NCBI GenBank assembly: GCA_000328365.1
Contig: KB296161.1
Location: forward strand, 590,502-654,501
Direction of reading: 5' to 3'
Length of the DNA: 64,000 nucleotides
From: Capitella teleta
Lineage: Eukaryota; Annelida; Polychaeta; Capitellidae
A program made the position numbers and the translations under genes. Positions 10,377 to 24,800 of the stretch are shown in pieces. The notes under the pieces are model-generated. The model saw only the letters and a program-made list of their open reading frames with translations. It ran no database searches and was not told the origin of the DNA. Each line of letters opens with the position of its first letter. The stretch's first letter is position 1.

Positions 10377-13300
10377 GGGTGGTTGCCATCTGGCATCTGC
10401 AGGCGTTGCGGCTGCAGCAGCCAATCGTCCCCTCGATGCATATTCATGGGGAAGAGAGCAGCTGCCTTTCGTCCACAATGTATGGTATGCATGGGGGCAT
10501 GTTATGAGGGGAGAGGCCATCTGCCTTTCTGATCTCTGTATTCGGTGCTGAGGGTTTTCTGTTATGTGAAATATGCTGGGTGCGTTAATGAATCCGCCCC
10601 ACCTGGCGTACGTACTTGCCAATCGCCCTCATCATGTTAATCCCTTTGAATTTCTCTGATTTGCGAGTATTAAAAGTTGCTGTCTCGTGCTGGATGTATT
10701 GCATTGCAAGATTATATGTTATGTAACAACCGTGTATATGAGTACCTTCACGTGTTCACTCATGTAAATGACCTATTGAGATATCACCTGACAATCTACA
10801 AGAGAATTCAGATCTAAATCACTTGGCAGAATGTCTGAAAGTAAAATTTTTAGATTTAGTGGTTTTCAACTTTCGACCCCGTTTGCTTCAGATGTAAGAT
10901 TTGTGATTTCTTTACACATAATCAGGCAATTAATATTTTTTATGATAACGTTTATTTACGTGACATTACACTCGTACATATTCCGGTCGCAGTTACATAA
11001 TAGACCAGCGTCTCCATCTCAGCGCTAAAGGAATGCTCTTGTATAATGCATCTTTAACACTGAACAAACCGAATGTAATCCGTCTCTGAAGTGTTCCACA
11101 AACTAAACAAAATGAAACGCAATGTACCTGTTCTGTGATGTATTCCCCAACAGGATCCGCAACAAAAACCTCCAAATCCGATAGGTGACAGACCAGTTTT
11201 AACACGAATTCTCCTAGGTCACATCTCACAGACGGCGCTTAAGACTTGTGTCAAGGTTTAGACAGGAGATTAACCTCAAAGAATCGATTTAAAGAGACCG
11301 CAGACTCCACTGTTGTGGGGTTCGCATCAAACATTTGCGGTAAACCTAATCCAGGAATTACGAGTAGAAGTCTTTCTCACGCGTCTCTTCCTTAGTCGTG
11401 GTTTCTCTTGGGAATATTAGACGGTATTTTTATTGTGGTTTTGTCAACTGCTTTTGTTGGTTTGCATAAAGTTATTATTTGGATTAACACTTGTTAAGAG
11501 CGAGAAACCGACACGTATGCGGAGGGCATGCATTGTATTATATGGGAAACGTACCATGGGTAAAATGCACCCTCCGACATTCCCACTTTCAATGGCGCCA
11601 AAAGTTCACATGAAGTTGAACGGTATGTTGGTGAGAAATACCGAGTCATGGGCTGATAGATCGATTTTATCTGTGTAAATTGAGTGCGATCCAGAGTCGA
11701 TTCCAGGTCGATACTGGTATGCATTGGGTGGCTCGGATGCTCTGAGGGAATTGCTAATTGTTTGCAATTCCTCTCGGTCGTTGCCCCGAGTACGTGCATA
11801 CCATTCCAAGACCAGGAATACCATTCTCTCAGGGGTTTATTTTAAATGAGTTGAAACTGCACACTAAAAAAGAGAAATTATTACAGAGAGACGACCCATG
11901 GTGTGTGTTATAATGTGTGTATAGCATTCAGGTAACCTTTTCCTCTGATACCAGTGAAGAGTATAGCATATGCAGTTCACTGTATGCATGCATTGGTCTA
12001 TTTTACTGTCTCTATGCCTGACAATGCCAGATCGAGAGTCATGCTAGACTCCGGATATGCCAATCCTGTAGTATCTGTTTGGTCTGTAGGTGTCTCTGAT
12101 ACATACTCAAAACAATTTTGCGTATCATTCGAGTGTTGCCAGGAAGCGATATAAATTGATTTGATGTTTCATCGGTGCTATGTCCGAAAGTGCATTGTCC
12201 TTACCCATACCGATAAACCTGTTGTTATTGGTTGATACATTGTATTGCCATATTTCTACAAGTGAAGGCATGAATGTGTTTACTTGCATAACAGGGTCAT
12301 TAAAGGCTATCTATCGACTGGCGGATTGCACGTCTGTCAAATATTTACAATCATATATAACTCTACATTGATTACCATTTTACACCGCAACAAATGACTC
12401 ACATTACGCACAACACATACTTTCTCAGTATACTAGTGTACATGCACTCAGTTCACATATGCTAGGCATTTATTTAATCATTTTTCAATGGAAACTTGAT
12501 TACAAACCGCAAAGAAATCCCACGTGCGCAACCTTTGATTGTTGCAAAGCAATCATTAACTTTCACCTCTGTCTTTTTTCTTTTGATGATGGCATTTAAT
12601 CATGATCCAAAACCGTTTGATGTGATAAGCTTTAGGGATCAGCTGCATCATTTCTCATACGTGTGCGCATCACGAGCCAAATGAATGCGTCGTTATCACC
12701 GTGGGTAACATGAGAGATTGATCTGAAGAAAACCAAACAGGAAACACTCCATGCCTCTCCCACGTAATGCGATGTGAGTCATTTCATTTCGGAAACTCAT
12801 AAATCGCAAAGTTTGTTTTAGGTAAAGCATCTAAAGAAATTTTGTACCGGGGCACCCTTTTGGAGTTTGAGCATCACTTCATTTGGGATTTATGAATTAT
12901 GTGTTCAAAATTTGCAACCTCTCCCTTCAATACTAAAAACACACACGACAAAAAAATCCTTCTTATACTATAAGTAGGTTAGTTAACGTGGGAGAAAATT
13001 GGATGTCTCTCTACCAGAATCTGCACCTGCGCAATAAAAACCTCCCTTACGTATAGATATAAAGTGTGCAATAGTGTTGCTTTTGTAATTTCGAAATCAG
13101 AAGTAGATTTTAGCTGGAAGCGAGAGTTGGAACATCAAGGATATATCTTGTTGCATGGCTTCTGTATACAAGCAGAGGTCCTTGGTTTTCTTTGACAAAA
13201 GCGTGTCTGCGGGCATCATCTTGACCAGGTATGAACTATTACAGGAAGCATACTAGTGATCAGCAAATAAGCACCTAACATGGCCTCGGGTGACTCGTAT

Positions 13301-14861
13301 AAAAGCCTTTTTATATGCCTTGTGTGAGAGAGGTTGCGCTTGTGACTGCCACGAGCCAAGCACGAGTCAGAAACGGAGCGAGCAGCGAAGACCTACAATC
13401 AAAGGCATCTTGACTCTGTTCTAATTGAGTTGGATCTTAAAGGACCCGCTAGCACAAACATTGCGATTCGACAACCTCGGCGAGGCGTGGGAAAGTGTTA
13501 GCTACCATCTGCTGAGATTCTTTGAAGTTTGACAAATAGCTACATCTTGTGGTATCATTACAAAACCCTGATAAGCTCAGATTAGGGGCCCAAGGGGGTT
13601 GGGTGGTCTCAACAACTCCTCATTTGTATAGGTGCATACCTGGGTGGTGCAAAGCCTTTTAAGTGTGTTTATAAATCAAGAGTCTGGACCTATATAGATA
13701 GACCTAAAGGCGGCAGGTGGCGCATCTACGCTGGACCGTGGGAATACGGGCTCATATATGTCGATATATCTATTAAGGGTCCACAAAATCTCAGTCGATC
13801 TAGAGTGATGTAAGGCGATCTTTCTTCGCTGTCAGTTTGTGGTCTCAGTGCTTTCACGGAGATTCACTTCCCTTGTGTGTGGACATGGACAATTGGGCAT
13901 TGCTGCAAACGTTTGAGGCCATCGCGATTATTGTCGAAGAAAGCGGCATTCTTACGCGAACGGCAAATGGTTTATAGAGCCTTAGAGAGCATGTGGATGA
14001 TACATGTCGAGACGAGGATGTTGGCTTTTGATTCATTGAACACTCAATTTCATCCCTGATGAATACATTGGTTACATTCTCAAGGGGATTGCTTGTTAGG
14101 ACAGACAGTTTAAGGGCTTTTAATGACCATTGTTGAGGCAGGGTGGAGTTGACGCCAATATATACAGACTTCTTTGTGTATGCATTACTATTATTCGCTT
14201 GAGTATATTTACTTTGGAAAGGTACTTGATGATTAATGGCTTTTCATTGATAGCGTACTAGTACTTGGTCATTGCGGTCATGCAAATTCTACTAACCCAA
14301 TGATCACTCATTATGATGAGGGTCTCGTTAGTAATTAAATGATCATGCATATCAAAGAATTTGGAGAGTATATCTACGCGGTCTTTGTGTATATACAGCA
14401 TGTGTCTTAAAACACTTTTCATTCTGGCGATGTTAATTCGAGACACTGCATGAGGCATGTCATTGTAATACAATTGCCTGGATTGATGGTGTAGATTGGT
14501 CCCATGATTACTAGAATTTTAGTACAACCCTCCGAACCCTCATATCACAACACATCAAACTAAATAATTCCATAATCCCAGGTTCAGTAACATTTCTATA
14601 ATCAATTCTTTTGCTGAGTTCTGTATGCGGACTTTCGTTTTGGATTAAACTAACCTATATATATGTATGTTTGGATATTATCAGGAGTTAATTGACAGGA
14701 TGCAATACATGTACCGTACTTAGCAGACGATGAAATCAGTAACTAGGCTAGTTAGTTCTTGGAGTGGAGCATTGTCACACTAATGGGGTTGTATTATACA
14801 TGTACTATTATATGCAACGTAAAAATTTAAATGTTTTTAGAATTGAACTAAAGGATACATT

Positions 14862-14910
14862 TAAGTTAAATTAAATTAAATTAAAATAAAATAAATTAAA
14901 TTAAATTACC
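14862..14910. repeat. (AAATT)n simple repeat
   Basis: Imperfect pentamer run of TTAAA/TTAAAATAAAA units. No coding content. Confidence 0.85.
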
Positions 14911-15159
14911 GCCAAATAATTAATTAAGTATATCCCCATAATTAGCTAATAATGCATTATGGCCTTTGTCAATTTGGTTCCACGTGGTGAAAATGACATC
15001 CTTAATTGCAGATTCTACCGTTGTGCTATGCGTGTATAGACTACCAGTAAGCACTCTAAAACAAATTTCAGCCAAGGCAATTAATAACTCTTCGACCTCA
15101 ACTCATATTTTCCATTTAGAGCAATTCCTGTGCGGGGTCCCCGAGGCCATTTTGCACTC

Positions 15160-15385
15160 ACGCGTCAGTCACGTGACGCATTTCTGACAGACGCTAAATA
15201 CGGCAGAAATGGACGCCAACCGGAAGTGAGTGTGGAATACGGCCACGTTTCCGGTTGCTGGGACTGCATTTCCCAATGGGGCTGAGACACACATCTCCTG
15301 CCATTAACTCTCGTGCCTATTTTCAGCTACTTCCGCTTCCGACAGCGCCATCTTTGTTTTCCGTATGGGCGCCGCCATTACTCAA
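15160..15385. promoter_or_regulatory. Promoter-like cluster without an assigned gene
   Basis: Dense housekeeping-promoter motifs: a palindromic GTCACGTGAC (15168-15177), ETS-type ACCGGAAGTG (15219-15228) and TTCCGG cores, a ZNF143-like GACTGCATTTCCCA block (about 15262-15275), and YY1-type GCCATCTT (15347-15354) and GCCGCCATTA (15371-15380). A minus-strand ATGGCGGCG overlaps the last one, a common arrangement at YY1 promoters, but the frame from it closes after 24 codons. It could start a gene with small exons or a non-coding RNA. Confidence 0.45.
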
Positions 15386-18300
15386 GTCAATAATAATATG
15401 GGAAGATCCATTAGACGACTTGTAGTTCCACAAACTCTTAGTCACGACTCACGAGAGCTAGCATTCAATAAAGGGACCAACGATTGGTTGGAGGGTCAAA
15501 CACCAATAACGGGATCGATTTGGTTGAAACAGTGATCAGGGCCTGGATCCGTGGAAATGGGCTCTCGGGAGCAGCCGGCTCGAGGTGCCGGCTTCCCACG
15601 TGCGTGATAACTGCAGACAATCCAGGGATGCAGAAATCGAGAAGCGACGCCAAAGATGACTTCATAAAAAGTCGCAGCGTCACACACGTGAATGAGGTTG
15701 ACACCTTGCTCTCTGCTCCCACGATCATCAAGAAATCCACCAACACCTTAATGCTTAGCGCAAAATAGCTCATACCTAAAATTAGTCATTTTCATTGGGT
15801 AATCTATATTAATTACCATATTTTTTATTAGGGAGGGGGTATAATTTTAGGTAGCAGTGGTGAACTGAGCAGGTGTATCAATGATGCTATGTATGGCCGA
15901 TATAAAAGACAGATCGGCTGATTGCAAAGGCAGGTAGATTGTTAATTACTCTGTTAAATTTATCTTCTTGTAATTTTCTATAAAAGTAGAATCACCCCAT
16001 CGATCACATCGTGACTTTATGACGAAAATGATCTAATTAACATTTATAGTGACTTTAAATGGGCTTATGTTACGTGTTGGTAATTGTTGTTTGCTTGTTT
16101 GCTTTTGATGTAGGCAAACGGATGTTTATTTCTGATACAATTATGATGGATCACGGATGGACTCAGAACCAAATAAGAACTAAGGTACTCTAAACAAATG
16201 CTGAAATTCTAATCCCTTTGTTGAAACATGCGCAATTGTTACATGTGTTGCTTTGGATGGCCTCCTTTCGGCGACAATACTTTATAATTATTACATGCCT
16301 AATACGTTGTCTATACGCTACGGTATAAGGGCTTTGAGCATACCATTTACCATTACACACGTAAAGTGGTATACATGTACCTGTTATTGAAATTTTGGAT
16401 ATTGTCAGTGGATGAATTCAATAAATCAGAGCACATCTCTTGGATGTAATTTGACGACCGAATAAAATGTCTCGAGGCCGTAAAAATGACCAAACAGTTT
16501 CCTCAGTTCTTATAAGCAAAAAGAACAGACATCACTTCACGAAAACGTAAACGGAATGCGAGGCAATGCGATAACTATGCACCTGAGATGAATCTCTGGC
16601 GCACCCCACGTGACTCCGTTGCGAACAGGATCAAATTACCTTTTCATTTTACCAGTTAGCGTTCTATTACCAAACACGGACCGGCATAACCACACATTGC
16701 TCCGTTTACAAGTCCACTTGGCATCTCTATGCGCCCTAACAACAAGACATTTCCCTCGGCATGTTTCGGGTGTCGAATGTCAACGGTGTTCACAGAGCAA
16801 CACGTGTCCAGGGTATTGCATGTTGACCACCGTCCACTCTACAAAGCATTGGTCACCGCTGGTGGCTCAATAACGCTGTATGCGATTTTCTCTTTCATGT
16901 CGGCTCAGACCTCGAGGGACCTCTGATGGTCCTCTTGATTTACTAGCATAGGCTGCTGACTTCTCGGTATGTTTATGCCGTAGAGGAGCTATAGTAAAGG
17001 ATATTTTTATCTATACTTATACCTTAGTACAGGTACCAGTAAAACATGCTACATCTGTCAATTAATACAAATGCTTTATACGGTAACATTATTCACGTTT
17101 CAATGTATATATTTATGACACGAATGCAACGTAAATGATAGAAAACGTGTATATTATAATAGAATTGACTGGTTTCACATTTCGATTTATGGTGAACCAA
17201 CAAATCTCCTTTTAATTTTTAAGTAAACTCCATTAATTGTATTAATTCTCTCAAAACTAAGACATTTACCACTCAGCAAAGGTGAACCCAATTAAGCAGA
17301 ATTATCAGAAGTGCTTTGATAGCACTCACTGCCCTCAAAAAGTACTCTTAAAGTGCTCAAAGAGAGCCCTCCAGGAAAAACCAGCGTGCTGGCATGCCAG
17401 GAATGATTGACATGTGATCGCCCCGCCCCTTTCATAGTCACGTGATACTACAGGGGGAGGGTTCTTCAGAGTGCGTCGGAGCGCAGAGGAGCCGTGAGAA
17501 AACACCTGCCATCAGTGAACATTTCATTGATTCAATGAGCGACGCTAGGCCTAGATCTCTCAGATGCAAAAGTGCATGTTTTCAATGTTTTCAATGTTTT
17601 CAGGGGCAATCATTCGTAACGGCACGAAGCAGATGCCTGTACACCGTGAAAGGCAATTACAAGTTTTCATTTCAATCGCTGACTTTCTTTCACAACTTGT
17701 TGCACCTGTAACGCGTGCCTGGTACTCCCACGGTCATCATGAAGTAAGCAAAGAATTCGCTCGTCACTCAGATGATTTCATCGCAGTGCAATGCTGCTTA
17801 CGTCAGCACTTCAAACAGATACTCGTGAAGCAGTACTCTTTATGATTACTATTATACGAATTCATCGGAGCAAATGAACCAACATTAACATGGGCATCCT
17901 ACAACCCCATAATGATAACTAACTCTACTATACGCATGCGCTGTCCTTGCTTGAATCAGACACCATGTACATGTATCAGGAATTGTCAAATTCGAGCTGA
18001 TTCCAGCCACATTGGATCTCATCGATGGACAAGCTGAATGGGTGGGTCATCGCGTTCTGATGAAATGTAATATTAAATTTAAAAGTAGCAAAAACAAAAG
18101 CGAAAGTTCGGATTTACAATAGTATAGTGGCATCTGACCTAGTTCTAAGCGGCAGCAATTCGAAAATTTTGAATAGTAGCCAAGAGCCACCCGTTGTTGA
18201 TTGAATTCTTTGGGCAACCAAATACATTGGTGTAATTCGTAATTTCATGCAATGCAAATGTGACGTGATCGCAATGTCACCGTGCCATACGTTGCACATA

Positions 18301-18862
18301 AAACTAGATTACGTATTTCCCAGCAGGAGAGGAGGGAGCCAATACCTGTGCCTCAGCTCCCTTGAATGACCGCTGTCCACTCTCTCCTCTGGGGGCCAGC
18401 ACTTGGATCTCAGCATGGCGTTAATGACTTCGATTTCCCAGTCATTGCGCTCAGCGTGATAGACACAACCGCTTTATTCGCAGGTGTCACCGCGAGTGGC
18501 CACGGAGCTCCCAAGATGAACGCCAGCGTCCTTAGTCACGGATCGCTTCCGTTTCCGGTGCCACCTGCTGACCCAACGCATGCGCACAGTGCTCAAATGA
18601 TACCAAAATCACCTGAAATTGGCCGACGATTATCTCTGACACGTCATGAATGAACGACAGGGAACGTAATGCAGACGCAACTCTATATACGTTTGACTCG
18701 CAAAAATTTTCGCTCACGGAACCTGGTCATTTGGAAAGCAGTCCAAAATAATGTAAAAAAAAAAAAAATCAAAATTTCCTAAAGTATAGGTATATGTATG
18801 ATTCATCGACAAAGTGACAGCAAAGAAAGGAAAGTGTCAGCATTATTATTCTTCTGCTTCTG

Positions 18863-18863
<1 letters not shown>

Positions 18864-18895
<32 letters not shown>
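18864..18895. repeat. Poly-T run (32 bases)
   Basis: Uninterrupted T run. I could not see a retroposed body on its minus-strand 5' side, so it is recorded only as a homopolymer. Confidence 0.9.
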
Positions 18896-18896
<1 letters not shown>

Positions 18897-21800
18897 AGGA
18901 ACGACTGTTATTACAATAGAGAGTTATATATTCTGAGTCATGACAGCAATCTGTTCTTTATGTCAGGTTCTGATATCCGTTGATTTCCGTTGATTCCATC
19001 TCTTAAGAATTGGAAGATTTTCTCACGTTTGTCAAGAAATCCGAAATTTGCTTTCAAGTTCTTATCATTAACTAAGAAGTTTAAAAAAGTTAAGAACTGT
19101 AAACTAAGCGGAGTCCCTCATGCTGAGATAACTACATAACTGCATAATTATAATAACATGCGATTAATGTAGATCTATAAATGCAAGCATTAAACGTTTA
19201 TACATTTACTCGTATATAAATGAATTCGTGTATCCAATCAAGAGCACAATTCTACATGGTAGAACAAAAGAAAGCAAGCACACCAGAGGAAAAGAAGAGA
19301 GAGAAAAAAGAAAAGCATTACAGAAAAGCACCAATATTTGGGTTATATACCGATGATGTATAACACTATACAATGAAGCATGCAATCCGACTTTACTGCA
19401 TTATGAGTTTATGATCCTTCGTCAAAACTTCAAAGGAGTCGAAACCAAGGATGAGCTTCAGTCACCCCGAAGACGCCTTGTTATGAGGTTTATTTATAGA
19501 ACGGTGTGTGTTCCTCATGCATGCCTCGTGCCCTCGCCTTTGTTGAAAGCCACGACAACACGCGCCATGACATCAGGAATTGCGATGAACTGGGAGTAAG
19601 AAAACAGCAGCTGCCACGGGTGACGTGGGAGCATTCCTGTTATGATATTTCAGCAATTTCCTTTCATTAAATTTAGAGGCTTCCACCTGTTGCCAGAAAG
19701 AACCCTTCTCCTCCTGTCCCCTCCGTCACAATCGGCTTTCCATAATGGTCTACGGCACGCCATATGTCTGCAAAACACGCAGCACTCACTGACAGAGCAC
19801 CTGTGGCATCCACTGCATAGCAGATGGTGTCTACTGACCCTAAAATGCATGCCCTACTTGGTTTATAGGGCACACGTTCCGGGAATTCTTGGAACAATCA
19901 TCATACCTGAAGGGCAGGTGTCTCTGAGGATTCACTGATTGCATGACAAACGCACGGCACTGGTCGAGGTATTCATACCTTTCTTGATGACGCTCACACA
20001 GGTGGATTTCACGCCGCTTCGAATCCTTATACATGTATGGCAGCTGTATCATGTAAATTATGCTGTGTTATCTGCAATATTTTGAGCAATTCTCACGACG
20101 AAGGCAATTAATTTGTTGGAGCTATTTCCCGCAGAATTCCATATTTGTGTGATATACCGTATGCGTAATCTACATGTTACGCCATGCATGCGCGCGTTGT
20201 TGTGTGAAAGCTAGAGTTTTACTTCGCCTGCAGTTATGCTGCATTGAACGATATCTTCTTACCTTCATTCAATGCGCAAAATGCCTCCCTCGCCTCAAGA
20301 CATTGAGTTAATTTCGATGAAATTCGATTCTTGTTAATCGCTGCATCTGATCTCAGAAACATACGCCGCCGTGAGCCATCACTGTGGGCTCAGAGAAAGG
20401 GGGCGTCAAACACAATGTCGATCCCCCAGTTTTGAAAAATTGGCTTGTAAAACATAGAGATCTTTGCATTTCCACGAATCTACGACTATAATCGACGAAA
20501 TCCAAGCGCAAACGCCTCACAGGACATGTATAACAATTTGGGTGCACACATTTCACCAGGCACCTTGCTGGCTGCATGATGACCTGGGGAAGTTTTATGA
20601 AAGTTTTATGCTACAAGCAGACGAGGTTATTTGCATCAAGGTGAACCTCAAAAGGCATGAAATGCACCCAAAGTTGGCAAGTTATCAGTAAAAACTTTAG
20701 TTGTAAACATGGCGAACAAAGAAGTCTTTCTTCCGAGTCCAAGCCTCCACCTTTGGGTTCGGAAACATCTTACATCACCGGGAGTTAATAATTGCTTTCT
20801 TAGGTTTGTTTATTGAATACGAAGCTTTATGCACGCAAAACGACTTAACCGTAAGAGACCGCCACTGTCAGATATATAGGCCTAATCTCACACACATTTT
20901 AATGAAATTCATCAATGCCGACTTCAAACTATTAGTTATGCTGATGACACGAGATGCACCCAGCTGCACTCGGGAACACGAGTATATAACAGGTGTTTCT
21001 TGCTCAACGCCAACGCAACTGACAAATAGTGATAAGAGGATTAAACAACTTATAGAAGCCTAGAAGGCAATTAACCAATCTCCAGACGTGGCTAGATGCA
21101 CGCGTTTAGGGGGCTTCCAGTGCGACCCTCTTTCCAAGAGCATCGCGTTTGTTGGGAGCATCGTTGCAGGGAGTAAATCTGTGCCCAGTTTTGGAGTTTT
21201 TGAATAGTTGCATTGTGTGAATGTACGCTATATTATTATTATTATTATAATTATTATTATATCATTTTATTCACAAACTCAAGTTTGTACATTTTATATG
21301 AAAAACAAAAACAGTAAGTTTAACAGAACTGCAAACAGTACTTAATTAAGTAATACATAAATAATATATATATCCCTGCGATTGGTCACAGAAGAATGAT
21401 TTGACGTCCATGAGGCCCGGTGAAGACTTAACCAACTTAGAAGTATGCACCTATATCCGAAGCAAGAGAGGACCAAGGAATGATGAATGAATGAGGTACT
21501 AAATGCGTGCATCTTTGGCATACTAGGTATATGATAACAAAGTAATTGAATCGGAATAGAAATCTTGGAGGTGCCTGGAACTTTTAAGGTGCCTGGAATC
21601 AATCTGCTATGTCTATTTATACACACTCTTAGCCGGTTTTATCTCCAAACACCTTCGAATCAGATACATAAAAGCCCTTATGCTTAACTCAAGTTCCCAC
21701 GTCCGACAGCAGATGCTCGGGTGCCCGAAGTTTCTTTCATCGTTTCCTAGGAATTAAAAAACCCAAAACATTCACTTAGAGAGACTTAAGAGGAGTGAGT

Positions 21801-24800
21801 ATAGGTTGTAACTGAATACGTATTTTTGTCTGCGGCTTTTGATAACTTAAAAACATGTACAGTGTTTTTCTTTTCTCACTCTCTCGTGCTCATTGAACTA
21901 AATCTGAAATAAGCATACATTTCGAAGAACTGACTAATTATTTCACCAACAAAAGTTTCTATTCCAAGAGTGTCATGGGTTGTTGCTTCTTCCTTAAACA
22001 TTCTTATTACTAAAGCATGCATTGAATCTTTTGACTTATTATGCAATTATTTCCTCGAATACTGGTAGAATAAATTCACCCCCACAACACATTTTTCCCC
22101 GCGAAAGAAAATAGAAAGCAGCAGTGGCGAAGAAGAAAAACTTAATTATGCAAATGCTCACATTAGGAAACACTTCACACGCGGAGCAAGAATGCTTAAA
22201 TAATAAACTCAAGAAAGGCTAATCATCATTCATTTGCATCACAATGTTGAACCACATAATCCACAGACCATTGCTCCTCCCAGCAAACGCCACAATGCTT
22301 ATTCATGAATACATCGCAACGTTTAGTTCATGGTGAGTATCAAAAGAACCAGTTGCCTTTGATGTAAGCAAGCAATACAGCCTCGATTGCCCTTCTCTGT
22401 CATCATGCTATGACCGCATGCAGTGACTCCAACAAATGAGTTGACCAATCGCCCTTTTGTCCTCTTAACTACACGTGATCGTCTGACACGCTCTTCTCGT
22501 AACATCACAATCTTCCTTCATCCTCAATTGAATTCTTTACAACTTCAAAGAAGGGTTATATTCCTAGATTTTACTTTACAAGGCCGCGTGGCTTTTCTTC
22601 TCTAGATAACTTCTTTAGAAATCATAATATCAGGCAATTTTCACTCCCATGCATGATAATTTTGCCCCTTTTGTTGTGTCCTAAATTGGACCCGTGTTCC
22701 GATTCAGGGATGTGCCGTGACTGTTGTCACAAAGTCATTGTGCTATTGGGAACAATTGGCAGCGGTGTCTTTGAACTTCAAACATGAGCAATTGATTCGA
22801 ACTGAATTTGTATCTTGATACTTGAACATTATACCATGCCATGTGATTATGTAAGTCTATCTCTGTAACAATGTTTCTTAATATAACAATTTTAATCTAA
22901 TTCTGTGTCAAATTATTATCAGATAGTTCTTGTAAAATCACATCCAGAAACTTCCCGGATTAGGAATTATTATTACGGTATACACGGTATAAAATGAGTT
23001 GTCCCTGTGTGCACGAGGGAGCACTCTCAGGTGGAGAGATCACACGAGTTCTTGATCGGTCGTCCATTCACATTCCATGGAACAGTTACGTCATCGGAAT
23101 CGAGCAAATTGGTCACGCGAGGATTCTGACCATGCAGACGCGACATCAAACAGATCGAGATCACATCAAGAAATCATTGAGCTAAGTTGTCACGAAGGAC
23201 ATGCAGAGACACATTCGTGTACCATGGAAATTCTCTCACACAATGCATAAAATCCGTGTAAAATTTCGCTAATTTTACGTGCGTGAACATTGAAGAAAGA
23301 GGGCAGCAACGCATGTGAAGTCCCTAACCGCGTTATTACATCTATAGAGGATCTATGAGCTCATAGCTACATGCAATATTATTATAAGGTCTTTGCATGA
23401 TGTTAAATCTCCCATTTCTTAATTGTGAGATGTTGTTAATACGGCATCTGCCAGGCTGCATGGTGGTGTTATGTCTCATGTTACCAATATCCCACTAGAG
23501 TTATTGTGTAAAAAAACACCTTTCCTTTGATTATGTTAATCATTTCCGTCGCTCTCGAACAGATCCCACCTAACACCCTTGTGTCATTCTTGAGCAACTT
23601 TTGTCAAAAGAAACTCAAAACCAGACTTCTCAACTTCACAGCAGAACAGGTGTAATGACCGGAAGACCAATCCCACCAAGCATTTCGTCAAGTCCCACTT
23701 CCGGTTTGATGACATCATCAAAAGAAAGGGGACAATTGTGAACGATGCTTTGGAATGACACTGCAGATACCCTAATGTCAAAATGATTCACAATCGGGCA
23801 TTTTCGACCATAATTCTTCATCCTTTACATAAGCGAAATAACGCCCTCAGTGAAACTTCCTGTCTCAGCAGGTGAACTTCACTCCTGGCTGCGTTTTGGC
23901 GAGCGCCGTGAGCAGATTGTCGCATTATTGCCACATATAGGATGGGTCTAGCATGATGGGTCGCGCGACCATATCTTGCGGATGCACATCGTTTGTTACC
24001 AGCAGGTGATGTTCATCAGAATCAAATCTAATATTAGTCGCGTGATAAAATATGATGCTTCAGGGAGGTCACGAGAGAAAGTATCGTGGCGAATTATTAA
24101 ACACCTTTCCCCCGTCACGCCATCCCCATTGAGGGGAATGTAATCTCTTTCAGTATTTGAATGAATTTCCTGCAGGAATGTTGGCCAATCCTGTCTAGTT
24201 GACCAGCTTAGAACTGCCGTCCAAAGTTAATAATATTTAGATACACTACATTGATCTGTCAGCGGTTGTCCGTCAGCGAAAACTGAATGTTAGCTCATGC
24301 CCAGAACACTCAGTATAAGTGAGAGTTCTGAGCTCACCTACTCGACCCATGCGCACTCTTATCTGTAATTAGGGATGATAATTATGTCACACACTCAATG
24401 CATGCCATGCCCACGCAGGGCTAAATTAGCGTATCAGGAATGATATTGCTACGACTCCCTGAGCCCTGTCATGAACATATACATACGATAACGAGCCACG
24501 GAGGTTATAAATTACCGTATAGAAAGCAGTAGCGTAGTTTAGATGCACAAAAGTGTACCTCCGAAGAAGGATGAAATTCACTCCCTGCTATAATACTGAG
24601 CGACAGGTTAATGAGAATGAAATTACTTTGAAGCCGAACCCCTTTTTTTTCTATAGAGAATCACGACAGACGCCCCTCGGGAGCAACACCTTCTCCCTGG
24701 GGGCATTCTATGAGGGGTAATCATGGGATGTGGCATTCGAAATCCATTTGAAGAGTCATGTAATTTCTGCGAGACTTAGCAAAGCAAGTGTCAGGGTTAA

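Noticed and set aside
10268-10492. N-terminal extension of HLH protein B from a Met at 10492
   Set aside because: A TATA box at 10369-10376 lies within it, so it should be upstream of the transcript start; the MLR start is shared with gene A.
15465-15773. Overlapping plus and minus frames of about 95-100 codons
   Set aside because: No domain, no good start context and no splice-linked partner exon; likely chance openness in a GC-rich patch near the orphan promoter.
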